Below, in pieces: positions 1-7,411 of a stretch of DNA of 14,758 bases. The notes below the pieces were generated by a model. That model did not search any database. It was not told where the DNA came from and worked only from the letters and a program-made list of their open reading frames with translations. Numbering within the stretch: the stretch's first letter is position 1; each line of letters begins with the position of its first letter. Both the position numbers and the translations under genes were made by a program. The DNA is from Oscillospiraceae bacterium (GTDB taxonomy: Bacteria > Bacillota > Clostridia > Oscillospirales > Acutalibacteraceae). The stretch spans positions 1 to 14,758 of the forward strand of contig JAISRF010000116.1 of the NCBI GenBank assembly GCA_031273775.1, given 5' to 3'.

Positions 1-384
1 ATGGTTTTTACCTCCCTGTGGGGCAGCCTGGGTACCTCCTTCCTGATTTTTATCGCGGGGTTTCAGGGGGTTGACAAGCGCTATTATGAAGCGGCAGCCC
101 TGGACGGCATTAAAAACAGGTGGCAGGAATTATATTACGTTACCCTGCCCATGGTTACGCCGCAGCTCTTAATTACCGCGGTGCTCAGCATCACCGGCGC
201 TTTCGGGGTAAGCGGCGGCATGGGTACCGACTACACCCTTTACACAATTGGTGATATGATCACTGATTACGGCGGAACCCGCTTTGAAATCGGCTACGCG
301 GGCGCCATAGCTACCTTTTTGTTCCTTCTTATGATGGGGTGCAACAAGGCGGTTCATAAGCTACTGAAAGGCTTGGGCAAGTAA
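1..384 (+). CDS. Sugar ABC transporter permease, LplB/UgpA type (5' truncated by window edge)
   Basis: This is the C-terminal 127 residues of an inner-membrane subunit of a CUT1 carbohydrate ABC transporter. The diagnostic EAA loop, which docks the ATPase, lies at about residues 29-52 (YYEAAALDGIKNRW then TLPMVTP), followed by membrane segments at about 54-72 and 96-113. Family members are about 300 residues long, and the visible part starts inside the membrane helix before the EAA loop. The ATG at base 1 is therefore very probably internal and the gene begins upstream of the window. Its stop overlaps the next start by one base (TAATG at 382-386), which indicates translational coupling to the partner permease. 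The transported sugar cannot be read from the sequence. An LplB-like (complex polysaccharide or aldouronate type) assignment is from overall resemblance. Confidence 0.93.
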   Translation: MVFTSLWGSLGTSFLIFIAGFQGVDKRYYEAAALDGIKNRWQELYYVTLPMVTPQLLITAVLSITGAFGVSGGMGTDYTLYTIGDMITDYGGTRFEIGYAGAIATFLFLLMMGCNKAVHKLLKGLGK

Positions 385-1253
385 TGGATATTTTCGGATA
401 TATTTTCAGTAACAGACTCGCCCGCTCCCGCACCGGGCACACGGTTCTTCTCCTGTTTTTGACCGTGTTCGCCATTGGTATGTTTATGCCGTTTGTCTTT
501 GCGATTATGACGGCGTTCAAACCGGTCAACGAACTGTTTCTGTTCCCGCCCCGATTTATTGTGCGGCATCCGACCACCAAAAATTTCACCGATCTTTTTA
601 ACCTGATGTCCGGTTCGTGGATTCCGATGAGCCGGTATGTTTTTAACACCCTGCTTATTACGGTGGCCGGAACCTTTGGCACCATTATCATCGCCTCCCT
701 TTGCGCTTATCCGGTTTCGCGGTATCAGTTCCCCGGCAACTCCGGCTTCTTTAGGGTGTTACAATCGGCCCTGATGTACGGCGGGGGCGTAACTGCCATT
801 CCGACCTTTATGATCGTGGCGAAAACCCATATGATTGATACCTATTGGGCTTATCTTCTGCCGGGACTTGCCTCGCCCTTCGCCCTGTTTATTATGAAGA
901 ATTTTATGGATCAGATGGTGCCGATGGAGATTCTTGAAAGCGCGGATATGGACGGCGCAAGCGAAATCAGAAAGTTTTTTCGGCTGGTTATGCCGATGTC
1001 AAAGCCGGCGTGGCTGACACTGACCATTTTTCAGGTGCAGGCGCTGTGGGGAACGGGCAGTTCAATGTTTATTTACAGCGAGCAGCTGAAAACGCTGAAT
1101 TACGCGTTGGGGCAGATAGCCTCGGCCGGTATCGCCCGGGTCGGCGTGGGCTCGGCCATCTCGATACTTTTGTTGTCCTTCCCGTTGTTGATTTTTATTT
1201 TTACCCAGTCCAACATCCTGGAAACGATGTCCACCTCTGGAATGAAGGATTAA
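384..1253 (+). CDS. Sugar ABC transporter permease, LplC/UgpE type
   Basis: This 289-residue protein is the second membrane subunit of the CUT1 transporter begun by the preceding gene. It has a first membrane helix at about residues 20-43, the FKPVNELFLFPPRF segment typical of the LplC/YtcP group, and five further hydrophobic segments. The EAA loop at about 184-208 reads LESADMDGASEIRKFF then LVMPMSKP. It keeps the key Gly191, but the usual EAA triplet is ESA. The short C-terminus ends STSGMKD, like other members of the group. Length is normal. The ATG overlaps the preceding stop by one base, so expression is coupled. There is no ATPase gene nearby, which is usual in Firmicutes where one MsmK/MsiK-type ATPase serves several CUT1 systems. 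Confidence 0.94.
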   Translation: MDIFGYIFSNRLARSRTGHTVLLLFLTVFAIGMFMPFVFAIMTAFKPVNELFLFPPRFIVRHPTTKNFTDLFNLMSGSWIPMSRYVFNTLLITVAGTFGTIIIASLCAYPVSRYQFPGNSGFFRVLQSALMYGGGVTAIPTFMIVAKTHMIDTYWAYLLPGLASPFALFIMKNFMDQMVPMEILESADMDGASEIRKFFRLVMPMSKPAWLTLTIFQVQALWGTGSSMFIYSEQLKTLNYALGQIASAGIARVGVGSAISILLLSFPLLIFIFTQSNILETMSTSGMKD

Positions 1254-1306
1254 ACTTGTTCTGAAACCCGCTCACGGCGCGGTAAAGCGAAAGGGGCTGT
1301 TTAAAA

Positions 1307-2857
1307 ATGAGTGATTTTCGCCGCGTGAAGCGCGTTATGGCGGCGCTGACGGTCGGGCTGGCCGCGTTCGCGTTTTCCGGCGTTCAGGTCTCCGCGGCCT
1401 CCGCCGCGGAGAATGAACGGAGCTACACTTACAACCAGGCCGGAACCCCGGTCTACACACCGGATACCTACAACTACAAGGGCGCGGTTGACTTAACCGA
1501 CGGAACGCTTTCGGCCGCAAGTCCGCAGGATTTGTTTGTCGCCCAAACCGGCGAGTTGTTTATCGCGGACACCGACAATAATCGCATTTTAATTTTTGAC
1601 AAGGATTTTCAGTTTGAACGTGCGGTTTTGCGGATCACGGACGAAAACGGTCAGGTCAGCCTGTTGAACAAGCCGGAGGGAATATACGTTTATCCGGACG
1701 GTGATTTGCTGATTTCCGACACGCAGAATAACCGGCTGGTGCGGTGCGACCGGGAGGGGAACGCAAAGGCGATTTTCGGACGGCCAGATCTGGCGGGCGT
1801 TTCTCAGGATGACGCGTTTCTTCCGATCAAGGCGGTCTGCGACAGTTTGGGCAGAATTGACGTGGTGGCGCGGAATATTCATTACGGAATAGTGCAGCTG
1901 GACGCCGATGGGACATTCCTGAGCTATATCGGCGCGCCGAAGGTTCAACCCGATCCCTTCACGCTGTTCTGGCGGCAATTTTCCACCAAGGAACAGGAAA
2001 AGCAAATGCTCCAATTCATCTCCACGGAATACAGCAACCTTTATATTGATGAAAAAGATTTTATGTGGGGCACGATCAAGACACTGGACAACGACGCGCT
2101 TTTGAACGCGGTTGCTTCACGGGATAAATCCGGCGGCGTAACCCCGATTAAAAAGCTCAATTCAATGGGGAAGGATATTTTAAAACGTAACGGCACCTTC
2201 GCGCCGTTGGGCGATTTAAAGGTCGCGAGCTCCGGAACGGACACGGCGCCGTCAAGAATCATAGACGTTGCGCTCAGAGGGGACGGCGCCGTTTACAGTC
2301 TGCTGGACATTACCCGGGGACACATATTTACATATGACAGCAACGGAAACCTGCTTTACATTTTCGGCGGATACGGACTGCGTAAATCGAATTTTCAAAT
2401 TCCCACGGCTTTCAGCTACATCGGCGACGACCTGGCGGTATTGGACGCGGGACTGGGCAAGATACTGCTCTTCACCCCAACCGCTTACGTCAAGCTCCTG
2501 TTTCAGGCGGTGGATCTGCAATATAACGGGGATTTCACCGAGGCAAACGCGCTTTGGTCGCGGATCGCGGCGGAAAACACCAATTTTGACTACGCTTTCG
2601 TGGGCTTGGGCAAGGCCGAAATGAACGGCGGTCAGTATGCCGAGGCAATGGAAAGCTTCAAGTACGCCGATTCTGTGTCGAATTATTCTAACGCGTTTAC
2701 ATTGCTCCGAACGCAGAAAATGAAAGTTTATTTTCCCATCGTCTTCGGCGTTATTCTCGCCGGGATCGCGTCCGTCATCCTGTATTCCCGCGTAAAGCGG
2801 CTGGTGAAGCGACTTCGCAAGCGTTCGGCGGGCGGCGGTATTGCGGACGGCAGCTGA
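1307..2857 (+). CDS. Membrane-anchored NHL-repeat beta-propeller protein with TPR-like segment
   Basis: This 516-residue protein is exported and anchored. It has a signal peptide at 1-32 (Arg/Lys-rich start, hydrophobic 10-25, Ala-X-Ala cleavage region). Propeller repeats follow: clear NHL units at about 72-98 (FIADTDNNRILIFD) and 121-148 (LISDTQNNRLVRCD), with weaker units near 175-200, 316-345 and 363-390. A helical TPR-like stretch at about 398-460 (GDFTEANALWSRI, GGQYAEAMESF) leads to a membrane helix at 475-493 and a basic tail (KRLVKRLRKR). The topology is propeller outside and tail inside. NHL propellers normally bind proteins or glycans and are rarely catalytic, so the role is unknown. 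The ATG follows AAGGGG (1291-1296) at a normal distance. The gene sits between the first permease pair and the Yip1 gene with short gaps, which fits one operon. Confidence 0.88.
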   Translation: MSDFRRVKRVMAALTVGLAAFAFSGVQVSAASAAENERSYTYNQAGTPVYTPDTYNYKGAVDLTDGTLSAASPQDLFVAQTGELFIADTDNNRILIFDKDFQFERAVLRITDENGQVSLLNKPEGIYVYPDGDLLISDTQNNRLVRCDREGNAKAIFGRPDLAGVSQDDAFLPIKAVCDSLGRIDVVARNIHYGIVQLDADGTFLSYIGAPKVQPDPFTLFWRQFSTKEQEKQMLQFISTEYSNLYIDEKDFMWGTIKTLDNDALLNAVASRDKSGGVTPIKKLNSMGKDILKRNGTFAPLGDLKVASSGTDTAPSRIIDVALRGDGAVYSLLDITRGHIFTYDSNGNLLYIFGGYGLRKSNFQIPTAFSYIGDDLAVLDAGLGKILLFTPTAYVKLLFQAVDLQYNGDFTEANALWSRIAAENTNFDYAFVGLGKAEMNGGQYAEAMESFKYADSVSNYSNAFTLLRTQKMKVYFPIVFGVILAGIASVILYSRVKRLVKRLRKRSAGGGIADGS

Positions 2858-2901
2858 AAACGGCGGAAACCAATTAAATTATATGCGAACGGAGTTTTGC
2901 G

Positions 2902-3534
2902 ATGAAACGCCTGCTCGGTGAAATCAAATATTCCTTTTACCTGACAGTTCACCCGTTTAAAGGTTTTTGGGAAATTAAGCATGAAAATCAGGGGAGCTTG
3001 AAAACAGCCTTTATTTTGCTGGCGTTTTTCATTCTCACTTCGGTGGCGAACGGGTATTACGGCGGTTATATTTTCAATTCCGGCGGTGGCGTCAATTTCA
3101 ACGCTTACAAGCAAGTGGCGATGATTTTGCTGATCTGGTTCATCTGGGGTGTCGCGAACTGGTGTCTGACGAGTCTTTTTGATGGAGAGGGAACCTTCAG
3201 CGACATTTGTAAATTCACGTCTTACGCTCTGCTTCCCATGTCGCTGGTGCAGATGCTGATGATCCCGCTCAGTCTCGCGCTGTCCATGAAGGAAGCCGCG
3301 TTTTATACCATGGTCATGAATATCGGTCTGGTCTGGACAGGCGCGCTGATTTTTATCGGTCTGGTGGTCACCCATCAATACACGGTGCTGAAATCCATTC
3401 TGATCACCGCGATCACCATCTTCGCCATGGGCATTATAATTTACATTATGCTGCTGTATTTGAATCTTTTGCAGCAAATTGCCGGGTTTGCCATAACCTT
3501 TATCAAAGAAATGTCATTAAGAGTGTCGTCATAA
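2902..3534 (+). CDS. Yip1-family integral membrane protein
   Basis: This 210-residue protein has five predicted membrane helices, at about 35-53, 71-90, 107-127, 134-156 and 163-187. The N-terminal part (VHPFKGFWEIK) and the segment NWCLTSLFDGEGTFSDICKF between helices 2 and 3 match the bacterial Yip1-domain pattern, in which a conserved Asp-Gly-Glu-Gly follows helix 2. The biochemical function of bacterial Yip1 proteins is not established. Here the gene is locked between an NHL-propeller gene and a DUF5696-type lipoprotein gene inside a sugar-transport locus. It is therefore plausibly a scaffold or partner of those surface proteins or of the permeases, which is inference. ACGGAG lies upstream of the ATG. 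The stop codon abuts the ribosome site of the next gene, so the two are probably translationally coupled. Confidence 0.88.
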   Translation: MKRLLGEIKYSFYLTVHPFKGFWEIKHENQGSLKTAFILLAFFILTSVANGYYGGYIFNSGGGVNFNAYKQVAMILLIWFIWGVANWCLTSLFDGEGTFSDICKFTSYALLPMSLVQMLMIPLSLALSMKEAAFYTMVMNIGLVWTGALIFIGLVVTHQYTVLKSILITAITIFAMGIIIYIMLLYLNLLQQIAGFAITFIKEMSLRVSS

Positions 3535-3540
3535 AGGAGG
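3533..3540 (+). promoter_or_regulatory. Shine-Dalgarno site fixing a TTG start
   Basis: AAAGGAGG lies nine bases before the TTG at 3550 and overlaps the stop codon of the Yip1 gene. This near-perfect site supports TTG as the true start. The encoded N-terminus is then a complete lipoprotein signal peptide. Confidence 0.8.
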
Positions 3541-3549
3541 AACCGTATT

Positions 3550-6192
3550 TTGAATAAAACGCTGATATCCACGGTCGCGAGAGCCATTGCGCTTTGCGCC
3601 GCGCTTTTGCTGACGGTTTCGGCTTGCGGGCGGCGGACGACCTCCGTTGCCGGAATTGACGGCCAGTCGGTTAGCGGAGGCTTTATTGATGACCTTTCCG
3701 CCGACGCGAAAAACGGTCTCTTCGCGGCAAGCGAAAATGACAAAAACGACCTTTCGCAAATGCGGCAGGCGGTACAGAGCGATCGGGCCGAGATTTATAT
3801 CGGGAAATATTATGATATTGCCGTGCTGGACAAAGCCGCGGGAAGCGTCTGGTTCTCCAACCCGGCGATTTATGACAGCGCGGTATTTTCCGGGCTGAGC
3901 GATTCGGGGAAGGCTGAAACCCTTTCTCAGGTTTCCCTGACTTATTATGACGGCGCGAATAAGGAACATCATCTGAGCAGTTTCCCCGACTGCGTGGACG
4001 GCGCCGAAAAAGACAATGTCAGCGTGGATTACGGCTCAGACGAATTGACCGTGACCTACCGTTTCGGAGAAAAACAGGAAGAAATTGTGCTCTGCTCCGC
4101 TTTTGTGACAGCCGATTTTGAAGAGCTTGACCGGATTGCGCAGGAAAAAATTGCCGATGGATTGCTGACCATGACCGACTACGCGCGCTTTAAAACGGCC
4201 TATTCGTTTGTTGTGTTTTCAGAGCTTACCATTGCGGATCAGACAATTTATCTTAGCGATTACCCTACCCTGAAAAAGCTCGGAGAGCTTTACATTTTGC
4301 AAAAGAACGCGTCCGATGTTGTCAAAAAGGTGGTGTCCAAGGTTTCTGCCGTATTGGGCGTGGACAGCGCTTATATTCAGGAGGAATTGAAAAAAATAGG
4401 CCTGGACGAAAATGTGCTCGGCTCACAATCCGCTTATTTTGAAATTCCGGTTACATATCGGCTGGACGGCGGGGATTTTCTGGTGTCCGTTGATACCGCC
4501 GCCATCACGGATGAAAAGGACTTTTATCTGGCAAGGGTAGGTCTTCTCGGCAATTTCGGCGCGGCGCTGGCCAACCAGGAGGGCTATGTGTTTATTCCCG
4601 ACCAAAGCGGCGCGGTCATAGAAAATACCGTGACGACAACCGGTCAGTCCTATCTTGATATTCCGTTTTACGGGACGGATTACGGTGTGAACCACCAAAC
4701 ACAGGACGAGATCAGCCCGTACGCGCCTTTCCCGGTGTTTGGGGTTCAGGCGGCAGGCAGAGGTTATTTTGCCGTGGTGGAATCGGGCGATACCTTTGGC
4801 GGCGTGACGGCGCAGGCGCCAAACGGGGTTATACCTTACAACGCCGCAGAGCCGTGGCTGACTTATTACACGCGGGATTTTTCTTCCGTTCAAAGCCCGC
4901 CGTCGAAAAAGCCCGATTTCAAGTTTTCGGTCAGATATCATTTTTTGTACGGTTCCGGTTCCGGTTATTCGGGTATGGCCGGATATTACCAAAATTATCT
5001 GGTCAGCGCGGGTTTGCTGAAAAAGCGTGAACTGCCGCAAAGCCTTTCGCTGAATTTGAATTTTATTGGCGCAATCGACAAAAAACAGCTGGTGTGGGGT
5101 TTGCCCAAAAACACGCTGGTCGCCGCGTCCGCCCTTTCGGATATTCAGAGCTTTGCCGGAACGCTCCGTGACCGCGGAATCGGCAATGTGAATTATATTC
5201 TGAAAGGTGCGATCAACGGCGGTCTGGATTATAAAATCCCCTCCAAAGCGGCGGTCGAAAAGGCAGTCGGCGGTCAAAAGGATTATCAGGCGCTGTACGA
5301 AGCGCTTCAAACCGCCGGCGACACGCTTAGTCTTGATATTGACTACACCAAGGTTTATAAAAGCGGGAACGGTCTGTCGCAAACCCTGCAAATTTCAAGA
5401 TACCTTGATAAAAAGGTCGCAACCATCGCGGATTTTGATCCCGCGCTCAAAACAAAGGACACGGCGCACGCCGCTTATATGATCAACCCGCTGAGCTATT
5501 CCGTCATTGTGGACAGCTTCATTCGGAATACCGGCGGCAAGGTTGCCGGGAATCTTTTTGTGTCGTCGGTCGGAACTTACCTTTCCAGCAATTTCAATGA
5601 TAAATCCTATGTATCAAGGCAGCAAAGCGCAAGCTTATCGGCCCACTCGCTGAAACTGCTTGAAGACGCGGGGTATACGCTCACGGTAGACGGCTGTAAT
5701 GTCTATACCCTACAGTATGCCGGGCGGGTGGCGGACATTCCCGTTACCGGCGGAAATTTCGCCCTTGAAAGCTATGAAGTTCCGTTCGTGGGGATGGTGC
5801 TGCACGGTTATGTGGATTATTACGGCCCGGCGCTGAACGCCGAGGGAAATTATGAGCTGGCGCTCCTGAAAAACATTGAAAGCGGCGCGGGTCTGAGTTA
5901 TTTGCTTATGACCGAAAACCCGACCATGCTGGCGCTGACCAAGTATTCCGATATGTACAATATTTCGGCGGAGCACTGGCTTGAGCGGATTGAAACCACA
6001 TACCGCGAGCTGGACGGCGTGTTCGGCGAACTGCGCGGCTGTACCATAACGGCGCACGCCCGGTTGGCTGAAAATGTGTTTAAGACAACCTATTCCAACG
6101 GTACGGCCATTATTGTCAACGACAACGACAGTCAGGTGTCGGTTGACGGCTTAGTCCTTGAAGGTCTGAGCTACAGGGTCGTGAAGCCGTAA
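3550..6192 (+). CDS. DUF5696-type surface lipoprotein (880 aa)
   Basis: This large exported lipoprotein has a signal peptide at residues 1-25 with lipobox V-S-A-C, so Cys26 is the lipidation site. Residues about 60-475 look beta-rich and carry a helical insert near 180-290. Next comes a segment (YHFLYGSGSGYSG, about 463-475; GYYQNYLVSAGLL, about 478-490) like the junction before the barrel in large glycosidases. A predicted alpha/beta region at about 495-800 includes GTYLSSNFNDKSYVSR at 675-690. A small beta-rich tail ends the protein. From memory this pattern, and the position next to NHL and Yip1 genes, matches proteins labelled DUF5696, whose activity is uncharacterised. A glycosidase-like or glycan-binding role is inference. 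The start is TTG, supported by the ribosome site and the signal peptide. There is no convincing terminator before the next gene. Confidence 0.82.
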   Translation: MNKTLISTVARAIALCAALLLTVSACGRRTTSVAGIDGQSVSGGFIDDLSADAKNGLFAASENDKNDLSQMRQAVQSDRAEIYIGKYYDIAVLDKAAGSVWFSNPAIYDSAVFSGLSDSGKAETLSQVSLTYYDGANKEHHLSSFPDCVDGAEKDNVSVDYGSDELTVTYRFGEKQEEIVLCSAFVTADFEELDRIAQEKIADGLLTMTDYARFKTAYSFVVFSELTIADQTIYLSDYPTLKKLGELYILQKNASDVVKKVVSKVSAVLGVDSAYIQEELKKIGLDENVLGSQSAYFEIPVTYRLDGGDFLVSVDTAAITDEKDFYLARVGLLGNFGAALANQEGYVFIPDQSGAVIENTVTTTGQSYLDIPFYGTDYGVNHQTQDEISPYAPFPVFGVQAAGRGYFAVVESGDTFGGVTAQAPNGVIPYNAAEPWLTYYTRDFSSVQSPPSKKPDFKFSVRYHFLYGSGSGYSGMAGYYQNYLVSAGLLKKRELPQSLSLNLNFIGAIDKKQLVWGLPKNTLVAASALSDIQSFAGTLRDRGIGNVNYILKGAINGGLDYKIPSKAAVEKAVGGQKDYQALYEALQTAGDTLSLDIDYTKVYKSGNGLSQTLQISRYLDKKVATIADFDPALKTKDTAHAAYMINPLSYSVIVDSFIRNTGGKVAGNLFVSSVGTYLSSNFNDKSYVSRQQSASLSAHSLKLLEDAGYTLTVDGCNVYTLQYAGRVADIPVTGGNFALESYEVPFVGMVLHGYVDYYGPALNAEGNYELALLKNIESGAGLSYLLMTENPTMLALTKYSDMYNISAEHWLERIETTYRELDGVFGELRGCTITAHARLAENVFKTTYSNGTAIIVNDNDSQVSVDGLVLEGLSYRVVKP

Positions 6193-6209
6193 ACGCGGCC
6201 CTGAGCTAA

Positions 6210-6234
6210 AAAAAGACCGCAAAGAATGCTTAAT
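6210..6234 (+). repeat. Copy A of a 25-27 nt dispersed motif
   Basis: This copy and 11751-11777 are the same motif, differing by one substitution and a two-base insertion. The core is CCGCAAAGA followed by AATGCTTAAT or ATGCTTAAT. Each copy lies in the gap before a gene that starts a new segment of the locus. The function is unknown; it could be an operator or the remnant of a half-terminator or mobile repeat. Confidence 0.6.
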
Positions 6235-6246
6235 CTCATGTGAAAC

Positions 6247-6255
6247 TGCTATAAT
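6247..6255 (+). promoter_or_regulatory. Extended -10 promoter upstream of second permease pair
   Basis: TGCTATAAT is a perfect extended -10 element. The hexamer 17 bases upstream (6227-6232, TGCTTA) is a poor -35, as tolerated by extended -10 promoters. Transcription would start near 6262. That would exclude the ATG at 6254 as the start of the following gene. Evidence is sequence only. Confidence 0.55.
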
Positions 6256-6273
6256 GTATCCCAAAATTGCAAA

Positions 6274-6280
6274 AGGGGAG
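6274..6280 (+). promoter_or_regulatory. Probable ribosome site for the ATG at 6293
   Basis: AGGGGAG lies 12 bases before ATG 6293, a slightly long but workable spacing. The upstream ATG at 6254 has no ribosome site and overlaps the -10 element. The later in-frame ATG at 6320 has only GGGAAG at close range. Confidence 0.5.
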
Positions 6281-6292
6281 CCTGCCGCGCTG

Positions 6293-7249
6293 ATGAATAT
6301 TTTGAATCGGGAAGCCGCGATGAAACCGCGCAAAACAAAGCACAACCTGCTGAAACGGAAAAACCGGGAGGGTTATCTCTTTATACTGCCGTTTTTGTTC
6401 GGGCTTTTCGTTATATTTTTACCCGCGCTTTTTTATTCGGCGGCCTACGCGTTAAGCACGGTGACGGTGAAGCTCGACGATGTTCAGCTGTCCGGCGTGG
6501 GTTTTCAGAATTTCATTGACGCTTTCCGGAAGGACACGGGCTTTCGGGTGCTGATACTTTCCGCCGTGCAGGGCATGGCCTTTGACTTGATCACCGTTGT
6601 TATTTTCAGCTTTTTCGCGGCTACGCTACTGAATCAGAAATTTTTGGGGCGTGGCGTGGCGCGAACCGTATTTTTCCTGCCGGTGCTGCTGTCCAGCGGG
6701 ATCATCGCGTCAGTGGACATGAAAAGCGTGATGATGGAAGCGTTTTCTTCCTCCAATAACACAGCCTCAACAATTTCAAGTGCGTTTACCGCGGGCGGCT
6801 TTAACGTTCTGTTTGATCTGAAGGAAATACTGAGCTCTGTCAATCTGAACCAGCAAATTACGAGCTTCATCACCAGCGCGGTGGACAATACCTACAACAT
6901 TGTCAATCTTTCCGGCGTTCAGATCCTGATTTTCCTTTCCGCGTTGCAATCAATAAACCCGTCCATTTTTGAGTCCGCGCGGGTGGAGGGTGCGACCAAA
7001 TGGGAAGAATTCTGGAAAATTACTTTCCCGATGATTACGCCGATGATTCTGGTCAATGTGGTTTACACGGTGGTGGATTCCTTTAGCAACCCGAAATACG
7101 GCATTTTGGATTATATTGACAGTCAGGCGTTCAGCAGCAACCAGATCGGCTTCGCGTCCGCGCTTTCGTGGATTTATTTTCTGATTGTTATCGTTTTTCT
7201 CGGCGCGGTCTGCGGAATTCTCGCAAAGCGGATAACGTATCTGGATTGA
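6293..7249 (+). CDS. Sugar ABC transporter permease, LplB/UgpA type, with long external loop
   Basis: This 318-residue membrane subunit (from ATG 6293) belongs to a second CUT1 transporter. The N-terminal basic segment and first helix (EGYLFILPFLFGLFVIFLPALFY, split across residues 26-48) are typical. The EAA loop lies at about 227-249 (IFESARVEGATKWEEFWK then TFPMITP), with Glu in place of the usual Asp before Gly. The odd feature is a Ser/Asn-rich insertion at about 141-205 (around AFSSSNNTASTISSAF and LNQQITSFITSAVDN) between two core helices, where ordinary homologues have a short periplasm-side loop. It may contact the binding protein or the accessory surface proteins, which is inference. 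Alternative starts are 6254 and 6320. The promoter and ribosome-site positions favour 6293. Confidence 0.9.
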   Translation: MNILNREAAMKPRKTKHNLLKRKNREGYLFILPFLFGLFVIFLPALFYSAAYALSTVTVKLDDVQLSGVGFQNFIDAFRKDTGFRVLILSAVQGMAFDLITVVIFSFFAATLLNQKFLGRGVARTVFFLPVLLSSGIIASVDMKSVMMEAFSSSNNTASTISSAFTAGGFNVLFDLKEILSSVNLNQQITSFITSAVDNTYNIVNLSGVQILIFLSALQSINPSIFESARVEGATKWEEFWKITFPMITPMILVNVVYTVVDSFSNPKYGILDYIDSQAFSSNQIGFASALSWIYFLIVIVFLGAVCGILAKRITYLD

Positions 7250-7284
7250 GTTAACACTTATAAATTCTGTGATTCAGGACTAAC

Positions 7285-7300
7285 GCGCTCTGCGGAGCGC
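7285..7300 (+). repeat. Small GC-rich inverted repeat
   Basis: GCGCTC and GAGCGC flank a TGCG tetraloop, giving a perfect 6-bp stem. No T-tract follows (AATTGAG), so it is not a standard terminator. It opens a 162-bp gap (7250-7411) that also holds a direct repeat and a second hairpin. Confidence 0.6.
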
Positions 7301-7332
7301 AATTGAGAGTTGAGAATTGAGAGTTGAGAATT
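7301..7332 (+). repeat. 14-bp tandem direct repeat (two copies plus AATT)
   Basis: AATTGAGAGTTGAG occurs twice in direct succession and is followed by a third AATT. Similar AATTGAGA-rich tracts are known as intergenic repeats in some clostridial genomes (recalled, not checked). The function is unknown; it could be a binding array or a slippage-prone filler. Confidence 0.75.
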
Positions 7333-7344
7333 ATTGTTTGTTTA

Positions 7345-7361
7345 TTGGCGTAAAACGCCAA
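7345..7361 (+). repeat. Compact hairpin TTGGCGT/ACGCCAA
   Basis: This is a perfect 7-bp stem with an AAA loop, 50 bases before the ATG of the next permease. It is followed by AAAAGAAA rather than T residues, so it is not a + strand terminator. It could stabilise an mRNA 5' end or act as an operator. Confidence 0.55.
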
Positions 7362-7411
7362 AAAGAAACTAATATGCGCTTCCCGCAAAACCCTATTAGG
7401 AGGATTAACAT

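Noticed and set aside
1262..1275. CcpA cre-like site (TGAAACCCGCTCAC)
   Set aside because: It lacks the central CG at the right position and the conserved right half, so the match is no better than chance.
4423..5391. Long minus-strand open frame (322 codons) and similar ones at 2728-3477 and 11008-11769
   Set aside because: They lie wholly or mostly antisense to well-supported genes, have no recognisable domains, and their composition is that of a shadow frame.
6195..6220. Terminator after the DUF5696-type gene (GCGGCC/GACCGC)
   Set aside because: The stem is short and mismatched and no T-tract follows.
6254..6292. ATG 6254 as start of the second LplB-type permease
   Set aside because: There is no ribosome site and the codon overlaps a perfect extended -10 element. 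ATG 6293 with AGGGGAG upstream is preferred, though not certain.
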